Assembly: GCA_016720935.1 (NCBI GenBank)
Contig: JADKJP010000006.1
Location: 806,001 to 870,000 of the forward strand
Direction: 5' to 3'
DNA: 64,000 nucleotides
Source of the DNA: Bacteroidota bacterium
GTDB lineage: Bacteria; Bacteroidota; Bacteroidia; AKYH767-A; 2013-40CM-41-45
Shown here piece by piece: positions 54,587-63,299 of the stretch. Within the stretch, counting starts at the first letter, position 1. The number at the start of each line of letters is the position of its first letter. The position numbers and the translations under genes were made by a program. Below the pieces are notes generated by a model that did no database searches, was not told the DNA's origin, and saw only the letters and a program-made list of their open reading frames with translations.

Positions 54587-54635
54587 AATATTAACAAATC
54601 CCCGTTCCTGCTTGTTGAAAATTAATCCCTTACAC

Positions 54636-54666
54636 GTTGAGAACCCAAAAAATCCTCGTAAATTTG
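54636..54666 (+). promoter_or_regulatory. Promoter of the STAS gene
   Basis: GTTG (54636-54639), 19-bp spacer, TAAATTTG (54659-54666), which matches TAnnTTTG. The start codon is 16 bases further on. Confidence 0.5.
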
Positions 54667-54682
54667 AAAAAATGCTCATCCT

Positions 54683-55054
54683 ATGAACTTAACAATCGAT
54701 AGACAGGAAAAGTACGCGCTGGTCAAAATTCATGAACAGAAACTTACCTCTAATGTTGCCCCGGAACTGAAGGCTGAAGTTGTAATGCTTCACCATGAAG
54801 GATTCAAAAACCTGATTTTTGATCTGAATGAAGTACAATACTGCGATTCGTCCGGATTGAGTGCTATTCTCGTGGGTTTCAGAATGTGCCGTGATCAAAA
54901 CGGAACTTTTGTGCTGACCGGTGTTCAGGATCATGTTCGTAAGCTGATCTCGATTTCCCAACTCGATAGCATGCTTACACAATTACCTACCGTAAACGAA
55001 GCCATTGATTTGATCTTCATGGAAGAAGTTGAAAAACAATTGCACAAAGAATAG
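54683..55054 (+). CDS. STAS-domain anti-sigma-factor antagonist-like protein
   Basis: A 123-aa SpoIIAA-type protein. The phosphorylation-site region YCDSSGLSAIL (about 53-63) has the conserved serine pair. Such proteins are switched by an anti-sigma kinase and a phosphatase. No anti-sigma kinase is encoded nearby. It begins a co-directional run with a T9SS cargo gene and rnz. Confidence 0.87.
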   Translation: MNLTIDRQEKYALVKIHEQKLTSNVAPELKAEVVMLHHEGFKNLIFDLNEVQYCDSSGLSAILVGFRMCRDQNGTFVLTGVQDHVRKLISISQLDSMLTQLPTVNEAIDLIFMEEVEKQLHKE

Positions 55055-55070
55055 TTAGAAAGCTCCGCGT

Positions 55071-55826
55071 ATGAAAAAATTCTTCTCCCTGTTACTGGTT
55101 TCAATTGCATTTTCTTTTTCCGGATACAGCCAGTGTGTCCCGGATACTTCCATTACTCATAATGTAACCGGGATTTATCCTGACAGCGCTACAGGTTTGC
55201 CTCATGCATTTGTTGGCACCTCATACGTGGCGGATATTCACCTTTGTGTTCCTGCAACAACGACTTATGCCGGACAAAGCGTAACAGTCGATTCTGTGCG
55301 GGTGACAGCTGTAACCGGACTTCCTTCCGGCTTTACGTATTCATGCACACCATCTAATTGTATTTTCCCGGGTGGGGCCACCAGTTGTTTCCAGATTACA
55401 GGAAATGCTCCAACGGTAGGAATGATTGGTAATTATCCTCTTGAAGTGAGCCTGAAAGTAAGTGGCAGACTTCTCGGTATTATTCCTCAACAAGTGGACA
55501 CCACCAATGGAAATTACACCATCGTAATTGATGATAATATCGGTGTAGCCACATTGGTTCCTTCCACATTCCAGGTTTCTCAAAACAAACCCAATCCGTT
55601 CTTTGGAAAAACGGATGTGATTGTTTCTTCTCCTGTTTCAGAGACAATACAAATAAAAGTATCGGATCTCATCGGCAATGTATTGCAAACTCAAAGTCTT
55701 CGCCTTCCTAAGGGCAACAATACTGTTGCTTTGACGTCAGAAGAGTTGAGACCGGGGATATATCTCTACACCATCACCAATGGCCGGTCTTCTTTTACCC
55801 GCCGAATGATTGTTTCCGGTAACTAA
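55071..55826 (+). CDS. Small secreted protein with T9SS type A sorting domain
   Basis: A 251-aa protein. Signal peptide ends near GYSQC (about 20). The body (about 21-165) has Cys-containing beta-strands (CVPDTSITHN, CTPSNCIFPGG) without a recognised family. The C-terminal sorting domain (about 168-251) has NKPNPFFGKTDVIVS and RPGIYLYTITNGRSSFTRRMIV. It is 16 bp after the STAS gene and its stop overlaps the rnz start by one base, so translation is probably coupled. Confidence 0.8.
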   Translation: MKKFFSLLLVSIAFSFSGYSQCVPDTSITHNVTGIYPDSATGLPHAFVGTSYVADIHLCVPATTTYAGQSVTVDSVRVTAVTGLPSGFTYSCTPSNCIFPGGATSCFQITGNAPTVGMIGNYPLEVSLKVSGRLLGIIPQQVDTTNGNYTIVIDDNIGVATLVPSTFQVSQNKPNPFFGKTDVIVSSPVSETIQIKVSDLIGNVLQTQSLRLPKGNNTVALTSEELRPGIYLYTITNGRSSFTRRMIVSGN

Positions 55827-56740
55827 TGATTTTTGAAGTAGGCATACTTGGCAGTAGTTCTGCAACTCCTATTTATCAACGACATCCTACCGCTCAGGTT
55901 ATAAATTTTCATGAGCGATTTTTCTTAGTTGATTGCGGAGAAGGTACACTGATACAAATGAACCGGTATAAGATTAAATTCCACCGGATCAATCACATTT
56001 TCATCAGCCACCTGCACGGCGATCATTACCTGGGACTACTCGGGTTAATTTCTACCATGCATCTGCAGGGGAGAGCTTCCACACTCCATATCTACGGGCC
56101 TCGTGATCTGAAGGAAATTATCGACATCCAGCTAAAGTACTCCGAAACGATACTGAGATACCCTGTTGAATTTCATGAAGTGGATTCTCGTAATTCTACC
56201 ATCCTGTTTGAAGATGATGATGTCCGCGTGGAGACGATCATTCTCAGTCACAGGATCCCGTGTACAGGTTTTCTTTTCTCGGAAAAGCCCCGTCAGCGAA
56301 AATTAAAAAAGGACAAGCTGTCTCTCTACAAAGTCCCTGTAACAGCTTATAACGATTTAAAAGCCGGCCATGATTTTGTCGCTGAAGACGGTAAAATTAT
56401 TCCCAATTCATCACTTACAACTGATCCGCGTAAGCCCAGGAAATACGCATTTTGTTCGGATACTATATTTGATGAACGACTTGTTGGAATCGTGAAAGGC
56501 GTGGATTTACTATATCACGAAGCAACTTTCCTTTCTGATAAAGCGGATCGTGCCAGGGAGACTTTTCATTCCACAGCAGAACAGGCCGGTTTGATTGCGA
56601 AAAAAGCAGGGGTGAAGCGTTTGATCATAGGGCACTTTTCAGCGCGATACAAAAATTTGTATCCATTGCTGGAAGAAGCCAAAGCGGTGTTTCCCGAAAC
56701 CACCCTTGCACTTGAAGGCGATCGATTCACGATAGAATAA
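55826..56740 (+). CDS. rnz: Ribonuclease Z
   Basis: A 304-aa metallo-beta-lactamase-fold endonuclease that removes the tRNA 3' trailer. The zinc motif is HLHGDH (62-67), with further conserved His/Asp in FCSDTIFDERL and HEATF (about 210-235) and GHFSARY near 270. The start overlaps the stop of the preceding cargo gene by one base (TAATG). Confidence 0.95.
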   Translation: MIFEVGILGSSSATPIYQRHPTAQVINFHERFFLVDCGEGTLIQMNRYKIKFHRINHIFISHLHGDHYLGLLGLISTMHLQGRASTLHIYGPRDLKEIIDIQLKYSETILRYPVEFHEVDSRNSTILFEDDDVRVETIILSHRIPCTGFLFSEKPRQRKLKKDKLSLYKVPVTAYNDLKAGHDFVAEDGKIIPNSSLTTDPRKPRKYAFCSDTIFDERLVGIVKGVDLLYHEATFLSDKADRARETFHSTAEQAGLIAKKAGVKRLIIGHFSARYKNLYPLLEEAKAVFPETTLALEGDRFTIE

Positions 56741-56746
56741 TTACAA

Positions 56747-57598
56747 ATGATACTGATAGCGGATAGCGGTTCTACCAAGACAGAATGGATGCTTGTTTCC
56801 GGGAAAGAACCTTTACACAAGATCCGGTCAGGTGGTTTGAATCCCTTTTTTCTGGATGAAGTGCAAATTGCCGAAATCGTCAGCAGGGAAGTGTGTGCTT
56901 CCTTTCCCGAAAATACAGTTGTGAAGGAAATATTCTTTTATGGTGCAGGTTGCGGAACTCCTGAGAAATGTAAAATCATCCATGACGGACTGCGAATTCA
57001 TTTTGAAGAAGCAAAAATTGAAGTTCACTCCGATTTATTTGGTGCTGCAAGAGCTCTCTGCAAGAGAAGCAAAGGGCTCCTTGGAATCTTAGGTACCGGA
57101 TCTAATTCCGGTTTTTATAATGGAGATATTATCATTAGCAAAGTCCCTTCCCTGGGTTACATACTTGGTGATGAAGGAAGCGGAGCCTATATTGGTAAAA
57201 AAATTCTGAGAGACTACCTCTATGGAGAAATGCCTGCCGTATTAAATGCTGATTTTGAAAAGGTGTATGCTGTTAGTAAAGGAGATATTCTCGAACATAT
57301 TTACCGTCGTCCGCTTGCCAACAGGTATATCGCTTCCTTCGCCGCGTTCGCGGGAAAACACAAGGACGAAAAATACATTCAGGACCTTTTGAAAAACAGT
57401 TTTCGTAAGTACTTTAAACGAACAATCATGAAATACCCGGAACATTTAATGTATCCGGTCCATTTCACCGGGTCCATAGCATGGAATTTTTCTGATGTAT
57501 TGAAAACATCAGGGGAGGAGCTCGGTTTGAAAATCGGTACCATCAGCGAGAATCCTCTCGACGGACTTGTCGAATTTCACAGAGGAAAAGCCAAATAA
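56747..57598 (+). CDS. BadF/BadG-family sugar kinase, N-acetylglucosamine-kinase-like
   Basis: A 283-aa ASKHA-fold kinase. Phosphate loops DSGSTKTEW (6-14) and GILGTGSNSGFYNG (about 104-117) are clear, with a third, LGDEGSGAYIGK (about 138-149). Many Bacteroidota homologues are annotated as N-acetylglucosamine kinases; the substrate is not proved here. The gene is 6 bp after rnz. Confidence 0.85.
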   Translation: MILIADSGSTKTEWMLVSGKEPLHKIRSGGLNPFFLDEVQIAEIVSREVCASFPENTVVKEIFFYGAGCGTPEKCKIIHDGLRIHFEEAKIEVHSDLFGAARALCKRSKGLLGILGTGSNSGFYNGDIIISKVPSLGYILGDEGSGAYIGKKILRDYLYGEMPAVLNADFEKVYAVSKGDILEHIYRRPLANRYIASFAAFAGKHKDEKYIQDLLKNSFRKYFKRTIMKYPEHLMYPVHFTGSIAWNFSDVLKTSGEELGLKIGTISENPLDGLVEFHRGKAK

Positions 57599-57610
57599 AA
57601 TTTCTTTCGA

Positions 57611-57635
57611 AAAATATTTTCCAGGAAAATATTTT
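57611..57635. terminator. AT-rich dyad between convergent genes
   Basis: A 12-bp perfect inverted repeat (AAAATATTTTCC / GGAAAATATTTT) with a single central A, between the convergent sugar-kinase and TPR-kinase genes. The stem is AT-rich, so a role as a terminator is likely but weaker than the others. Confidence 0.5.
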
Positions 57636-57655
57636 GAACCAATTTTAATTTAGGT

Positions 57656-60265
57656 TCAATGCATTTTACTCACCAGCTGACGAAGTTTTCCAAGTTCAGC
57701 TTCGAGATTACGCACCGCTATTTTTGAACCTTCTTTAAACTCAGCATACAAATGCGGAATTTCTTCCAGACGCTCGCCATCACGTGCGTATTCTTCAATA
57801 TTTGTAATGAGTTTCTTCAATTCCTGAAATTCAAAAATCGCGATACTGGATTTCAACTTGTGTGCAACAGCATGCGTGTCTTTCCATTCACGTTTTGGGA
57901 TGTGAACATTCAGCTTTTCGATTGCTTCAGGAACCTGTTTGAGAAAAATTTCAATGAGCTGAATCGTCAATTCCTGATCACCACCGGTGAATTTATCCAG
58001 GAAATCAAGATTCATACCCGGAGTATGCTTCTGATAAATGGCGGCACCATCCAATCGGTTGCCTGCTTTGGCATCCATTTTCTGTTCCTGTTCCGGAATA
58101 AATTTCAGTAAGGTGCTGTACAATTCTTCCGGAGTATACGGTTTGACGACATAGTCATTCATCCCGCATTCCTTCGCCTTGATCTTTTCCGTTTCAGAAG
58201 CATCCGCCGTCAAAGCGATGATTGGAATATTACGAACTTCCGGACGCATCCGCATTCGTATTTCACGCGTAATTTCATAACCATCCATCTCCGGCATCTG
58301 AATATCCATGAGAATGATGTCGTATTCGTGTTCTCTCAATTTCGCGAGAGCGGTTCTTCCGTTTTCAGCACAGTCAAAATTTTCAAAACCAAATTTCTTC
58401 AGCATGTTTTTAACCAGCAGCTGATTCACTTTGTTGTCCTCTACCACAAACACACGTACGTGTGAAAAATCTACCGGCTCCGAAGTGTCTGCAACCTGAA
58501 CCGGAACTGCTTTCGGTTGATTATTTCCTAATTTGAAATACATTTCAACCGTAAATTCAGAACCTTCATTCACTCTGGATTTAACGGATATACTACCGCC
58601 TTGCAATTCGACCAGTTGTTTTACAATGGTCAATCCAAGACCTGTTCCTTCATAACGTCTCTTGTTGTTCTCCGCCTGCTCGAAGCTTTCAAAAATGGAT
58701 TGCAACTTGTTGTCAGGTATTCCGATTCCCGTATCGGTAATCCGGAATCGTACTTTGCAGACGTTATCTTTTATTTCAACTACTTTAATATCGAGCGTCA
58801 CTTTTCCTTTCTCGGTAAACTTGACGGCATTCCCCATCAGGTTTACAAGAATTTGGTTCAAACGAATAGGGTCGCCCAATAAAAAATCCTTGATATGATA
58901 ATCAAGTGTACAACCTATCTGTATTTTCTTTTCATCCGCTTTTACCTGTAGAATCTGGACAATTCCTTTGATCAGATCGCGGAGGTTAAATTCGGTTTCT
59001 GAAAATTCTATTTTACCCGCGTTGATTTTTGAAAAATCCAGGATGTCATTGATGATCACCATCAGATTATTCGCGGAAATTTTTATCGCGTCAATATATT
59101 CCTCTTGCTCACGGGTTGGGTTTGTTTTGCCCAGCAAATGAGCCATTCCAAGCACGCCATTCATCGGTGTACGAATCTCATGACTCACATTGGCAAGAAA
59201 TTGTTCCTTCAGTTTGTCGGATAATTCTGCAATCTCTTTTTGCTTTTTGAGTTCTTCCAGATCGTATTTGATATGAAGAGCCTTGGTTTTTAAAGTGACT
59301 TCTTCGTTAGTAAACTCCTTATCGAGCTCAAAAAACTTTTTGAAATGCAGTAGCGCATTTTCTGTATCACCGATTTTCTCATAAGCTATGGAAAGAAACT
59401 GGTGGATTTTCACCAGCTGCGCTTCCATCGGCGATGATTGCGCGATCTTCAAACTCTGCTTCAGTACTTCAATCGCTTTGTCGTACTGGGTCAAATCAAT
59501 GTAAAGGTTGCCAAGACTTTTTTTCAACTGAGCCTTTACTGTATTCGATGCTCCTTCCGAAGCAATGTCCAGCGCTTTGTTGAAATAGGAGAGGGCCTTA
59601 TCGTATTCTTTCAGTTTGGTGTGTAAAATGGCGAGACTACCGAGGGTTTTTGAACGTGTTTCTGCATCCTCGAGGTGTTCCATTGAATTTTCTGCACGCA
59701 ATAAATAGTACAGAGCTTTATCCAGATCGTCCATCCAGTTATAAGCATTGCCAAGAAGGAAAAAGGAATGAACCATTTCCTTTTTGTTTTTAATGCCTTC
59801 AAAAATCTTCAATGCCTTTTTGAAATATTCAATCGCGTTCGGATACTCCTGCAGATAAATGTGAAGCTTTCCGATTTCATTATACCCCAATGCAATCCCT
59901 TCAGAATCTCCCCGCTCGGTATTAATTTTTAGTGTCTCAAGAATATAAGTCAGGGCTGATGGAACCTCACTCAGTTTGAAATAAATCGAACTGATTTCAG
60001 TCAAACAACTCAATTGTCCTTCCTTATCATCCAGGTCCTTGAAGAATTGTAATGCTTCGTTGTAACCGGTGAGCGCCCGTTTGTAATTCTTCTGAATAAA
60101 AGAACATGCTGCTTTGTCACGAATGACCAAGGCAATGCCTTTTTTATAATTTATCTGCTGAGCAATCGACAAAGCATCATCCAGCAATGCAATGGCCTGG
60201 CCGATGTTTCGTCCACGCAAAACCTGCGCACGCTGGATCAATATGTCTACACTTTCAATTCCCAT
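57656..60265 (-). CDS. Cytoplasmic TPR-hybrid histidine kinase with receiver and HPt
   Basis: An 869-aa signal protein with no membrane segment. An N-terminal array of TPR-like helices (about 5-320; repeat ends such as YFKKALKIFEG, YFNKALDIA and LKQSLKIAQ) serves as sensor or scaffold. The dimerisation domain has His362 (SHEIRTPMNG), then an ATPase domain (about 400-590; DTGIGIP, GTGLGLT), receiver (about 610-740, MDIQMPEMDG) and HPt with His802 (AHKLKSS). The chain can run a complete relay to an outside receiver. No DNA-binding domain. Domain plan is similar to the kinase at 34442 but with TPRs instead of REC-PAS. Confidence 0.92.
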   Translation of the reverse strand: MGIESVDILIQRAQVLRGRNIGQAIALLDDALSIAQQINYKKGIALVIRDKAACSFIQKNYKRALTGYNEALQFFKDLDDKEGQLSCLTEISSIYFKLSEVPSALTYILETLKINTERGDSEGIALGYNEIGKLHIYLQEYPNAIEYFKKALKIFEGIKNKKEMVHSFFLLGNAYNWMDDLDKALYYLLRAENSMEHLEDAETRSKTLGSLAILHTKLKEYDKALSYFNKALDIASEGASNTVKAQLKKSLGNLYIDLTQYDKAIEVLKQSLKIAQSSPMEAQLVKIHQFLSIAYEKIGDTENALLHFKKFFELDKEFTNEEVTLKTKALHIKYDLEELKKQKEIAELSDKLKEQFLANVSHEIRTPMNGVLGMAHLLGKTNPTREQEEYIDAIKISANNLMVIINDILDFSKINAGKIEFSETEFNLRDLIKGIVQILQVKADEKKIQIGCTLDYHIKDFLLGDPIRLNQILVNLMGNAVKFTEKGKVTLDIKVVEIKDNVCKVRFRITDTGIGIPDNKLQSIFESFEQAENNKRRYEGTGLGLTIVKQLVELQGGSISVKSRVNEGSEFTVEMYFKLGNNQPKAVPVQVADTSEPVDFSHVRVFVVEDNKVNQLLVKNMLKKFGFENFDCAENGRTALAKLREHEYDIILMDIQMPEMDGYEITREIRMRMRPEVRNIPIIALTADASETEKIKAKECGMNDYVVKPYTPEELYSTLLKFIPEQEQKMDAKAGNRLDGAAIYQKHTPGMNLDFLDKFTGGDQELTIQLIEIFLKQVPEAIEKLNVHIPKREWKDTHAVAHKLKSSIAIFEFQELKKLITNIEEYARDGERLEEIPHLYAEFKEGSKIAVRNLEAELGKLRQLVSKMH

Positions 60266-60361
60266 AATTTCAAGCTTCTGGAGACCAGTTGAGGTCCCGG
60301 TATGTTCAGCTATAGTATAGGTCTGAAATACGTTTTTGTTACCCCAAAATTCATCCTTCCC

Positions 60362-61423
60362 TTACACCTTTCTACCGGCATCATGAGCCTGGGGGAATCT
60401 ATTAAGGTCGGAAAATTTCCTTGATTTAAAAAGGTAAAAGGCAAGCACAATGGATCTCCAGTAAATAAGATTAAAATACTGATTATGAACATTATGCGTA
60501 TTGGTTCGGAATCCTTTATAACCCTTTTTCATGGCATGAAAATCCCTGTGAGCCTGAATAACAGCTTTGAAATCGGCCTTACCATTCCTGATCAGAAAGA
60601 TCAAAGCAGCCGCAGAATCGAGTATTGTACGGGCAATGATCACCTTAGGGAATAAATCCACCGGCAGATTTTTGTACAACATCAACAGATTATTACGGAA
60701 ATTCAGATAGGTTTTTCGGGGATTGTTCTTGGGTAAGGTTCCGCCGCCGACATGATAAACAGTGGAAGCACCGCAATACCAGACTTCCTTTCCTTCCCGA
60801 TGAATCCTCCAGCACAGATCAATCTCTTCCATGTGGGCGAAGAAATTGGAATCAAAGCCATTCAATTCGTGGAAGACTGAAGAACGAATAAACATGCAAG
60901 CTCCGGATGCCCAGAATACCTGGCGCGAATCGTTGAATTGTCCCTCATCTTTTTCCAAAGAATAAAAGATTCTCCCTCTGCAAAAAGGATAACCGTAATG
61001 ATCAATAAAACCTCCTCCGGCACCCGCGTATTCAAATTCGGTGGGGTGTGCCAGGGAACAAATTTTGGGCTGACAGGCTGCTCTGTCCGGATTTTGATCC
61101 ATCAGATCAAGCAGCGGTGATAGCCATCCTTCTGTAACCCTTACATCTGAATTAAGGAGTACATAATACTCGTTCGAAACCTGTTTCAGAGCTTCATTAT
61201 ATCCACCTGTAAAACCCAGGTTTTTATCCAGCTGAATAATCCTGACTTCCGGAAGGTGCTTTTTCAACCAGGCAATGGAATCATCCGAAGAGGCATTGTC
61301 GGCTACAATTATTTCCGCAAGGTCCTGGCTAAACCGGATCACATCAGGAAGAAATGATTCCAGAAAGAATCTTCCGTTCCAGTTCAGAATGACTACCGCA
61401 ATTCGTTTTTGTGTGCCTGCCAT
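60362..61423 (-). CDS. GT2 glycosyltransferase, rhamnosyltransferase-like
   Basis: A 353-aa transferase. The start is the ATG at 61423 (MAGTQKR); an upstream in-frame TTG lies within a terminator hairpin. It has a GT-A nucleotide-sugar site with VVILNWNG, then DNASSDDS (about 44-51), LNSDVRV (about 92-98) and the acceptor-side HMEEIDLCWRIH (about 200-211). Members of this group add rhamnose or other sugars to surface glycans; acceptor unknown. A short helical C-terminus may associate with membrane. Confidence 0.88.
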   Translation of the reverse strand: MAGTQKRIAVVILNWNGRFFLESFLPDVIRFSQDLAEIIVADNASSDDSIAWLKKHLPEVRIIQLDKNLGFTGGYNEALKQVSNEYYVLLNSDVRVTEGWLSPLLDLMDQNPDRAACQPKICSLAHPTEFEYAGAGGGFIDHYGYPFCRGRIFYSLEKDEGQFNDSRQVFWASGACMFIRSSVFHELNGFDSNFFAHMEEIDLCWRIHREGKEVWYCGASTVYHVGGGTLPKNNPRKTYLNFRNNLLMLYKNLPVDLFPKVIIARTILDSAAALIFLIRNGKADFKAVIQAHRDFHAMKKGYKGFRTNTHNVHNQYFNLIYWRSIVLAFYLFKSRKFSDLNRFPQAHDAGRKV

Positions 61424-61456
61424 AAAAAAAATTACCCTGCCGGGATGCAAGGTAAT
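61424..61456 (-). terminator. Terminator-like hairpin ending at the GT2 start codon
   Basis: On the minus strand ATTACCTTGC and GCAGGGTAAT form a 10-bp stem with one G-U pair and a 6-nt loop, followed directly by seven Ts and then the ATG at 61423. It lies between the GWxTD gene and the GT2 gene. Confidence 0.75.
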
Positions 61457-61510
61457 CTTAAAAGATTGATCAGAAAAACAGTTTATTCCCTTTAGATTGT
61501 CCTTTACAAA

Positions 61511-62965
61511 TTACTTTGGATTTTTGAAATTATCCTTGGTTTTTGTACCGTAAATATCAATAGAATTTTCTTTATCAGGATCATTGAATTGCTGTGAACG
61601 ACTGTGTAATTTGAGCTCCCAGCTGTCATCCTTCAGCTCTCCGTTTGCATCTGAATGCAGGAGCTTGTAATCGTTTGAAACTCCATCCGGATTGTAAAAC
61701 ACAAATTTACGGTTGCTCTGATTTTGAATGGCGTAATAATGCCAGATCTCATAGGGAATAGCGTTTGGATCAATGTTGTCGCTGGTGATGGAATTCGGCG
61801 GACCATACTGAAGATAAACCCGACCGCGATCAGCTTCATAACCACGTTTGTTCAGAGTTGAAAAACTTGCATTCACTTTGTTCACTTCCGCCTTGTAAGC
61901 GTTCCAGGCACCTTCGGGATCTTTCGGATTTTTTACCGTCCAGAAATGCAGGATGTATTGTTTCATATTTTGTTCATCACCAAGCGCCATCTGATTTTCA
62001 GCAATCTGTACATCCAGGTTGGATGAAATCGGAGCCAGGCATGCGATGAATTCTTTCAGCGTGTCTTTGCTGCTAATGTTCGACACAAAAGAATTGTTGA
62101 TATCAAGTGTCACCGATTCATTCTTGTCAGCCAGCGTTTGTTTGATATTGCTCCTCTGGAAAAAGACCTGACGGTAAGTGACCAGTTTGTTATCTTTGTT
62201 CCTAACTTCTACGGTAAGCATGTAATTTCCGGAAGCCAGGTTTGTAATAGGGATTTCACCAAGAATCACATTGACATCCGCCGGATTCTGTTTTTTATAA
62301 TTGACAAGATCATTTTGCAACAACCTGTTTTCATTATTTGAAATGTAATATTTCACGAGGTATTCATCACTCAGAAATTGCTTTGTCCGATAGATCTCCG
62401 CGTAGAATTTCAGACTGGAAATTTCCGGAGGATAGTAGCCCAGGATATAGGGAAGGACATCATAACCACTTTTCGTAAATGTGGTAGCAGTCTTTGCGGG
62501 AATATAGGATTCCAGCAATTCGATATCAGAAATACTTACCTGTGAGGAAGGGAAAGAGACCTGAATATCCTGATGTACCGTATAGGGTGCATCACCTGAA
62601 TTTTTATCGGAGATTTTCAGTTCAATATTGTATTTTCCAGTGTCTAAAACTACTCTCTGCTGATCGATAAAATCAGGAGAAAACTGAGTGGAACTGTCTA
62701 AAGCCGGACTGTGCAGATTGTATTTATCAAAATGTACGATCTGATCACCTTTTTTGAAAACCCATTGAATTTCAAGAGTACCGATGTATTTACCCTGTGC
62801 ATCCGGTTTCAGTTTTACACTGCTGCCAACTATATTCAAATAGGTTTCAACATAAGCGGAATGTCCCGGCTGATCATAGGTGGCATAAGCAAAATATGCG
62901 TTCAGTGCCCCAAAAGACCTTTGACATGAAAGGATAAGGAGAAGGAAGAAACAGACTTTTTTCAT
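61511..62965 (-). CDS. GWxTD domain-containing exported protein
   Basis: A 484-aa protein with a signal peptide (KKVCFFLLLILS, cleaved near SFGALN). The family feature is near residues 355-400: KQYILHFWTVKNPKDPEGAW, then RGYEADRGRVYLQYGPPN. The N-terminal two thirds is beta-rich. GWxTD proteins are common in Bacteroidota and of unknown function. The intergenic hairpin behind it ends its transcript or controls the following GT2. Confidence 0.87.
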   Translation of the reverse strand: MKKVCFFLLLILSCQRSFGALNAYFAYATYDQPGHSAYVETYLNIVGSSVKLKPDAQGKYIGTLEIQWVFKKGDQIVHFDKYNLHSPALDSSTQFSPDFIDQQRVVLDTGKYNIELKISDKNSGDAPYTVHQDIQVSFPSSQVSISDIELLESYIPAKTATTFTKSGYDVLPYILGYYPPEISSLKFYAEIYRTKQFLSDEYLVKYYISNNENRLLQNDLVNYKKQNPADVNVILGEIPITNLASGNYMLTVEVRNKDNKLVTYRQVFFQRSNIKQTLADKNESVTLDINNSFVSNISSKDTLKEFIACLAPISSNLDVQIAENQMALGDEQNMKQYILHFWTVKNPKDPEGAWNAYKAEVNKVNASFSTLNKRGYEADRGRVYLQYGPPNSITSDNIDPNAIPYEIWHYYAIQNQSNRKFVFYNPDGVSNDYKLLHSDANGELKDDSWELKLHSRSQQFNDPDKENSIDIYGTKTKDNFKNPK

Positions 62966-63299
62966 GTTCGTGTATTTACCTGATAAAGTTACAAATAATT
63001 AAGGCCCCATTACCCGATTTATGAAGCGCTTTTGTCGATTTTAACAGGAATATGACATATTTAATGCATCATATTCATGCATTTAAAGTCAGGAAAGGGC
63101 AGAAGCGATCAATCGGTTTCCTTTCCAAAAAAGGAGAACGGAAAACACATAAATGCAATGAAGGTTCAGGTTTTAGACCTGCATTTAAATAGAACCCTGG
63201 CAGGTATTCTGGCTATCTGAATAACTTGGATTCCGGCTCCTCAATCTTTTTTGCCAGTTGAAAAGGCAATGCCTATTTTTGGCATACTCCTGAACGATT
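62966..63299. other. Gap between GWxTD and terminal GT genes
   Basis: A 334-bp divergent intergenic region that should carry both promoters. At 63059-63087 an imperfect dyad with ATGCAT cores (ATTTAATGCAT ... ATGCATTTAAA) might be an operator. No clear promoter consensus recognised, and no array. Confidence 0.4.

Larger units (their letters stand above)
54360..54682. other. Gap between pyrB and the STAS gene
   Basis: A 323-bp non-coding gap filled by the arrays of locus 9 plus the STAS promoter. A 108-aa open frame across it is produced by the 7-bp repeats and is not counted as a gene. Confidence 0.7.

Noticed and set aside
54360..54686. 108-aa open reading frame with repeated NPQSSIL-type residues
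   Set aside because: A 7-bp repeat has no stop in some frames and gives a 7-residue protein period in each; the frame has no start signal and overlaps the STAS promoter.
62966..63299. Sigma-54 promoter in the divergent gap
   Set aside because: TGGCA occurs near 63280, but no TTGC at the required -12 spacing was found.
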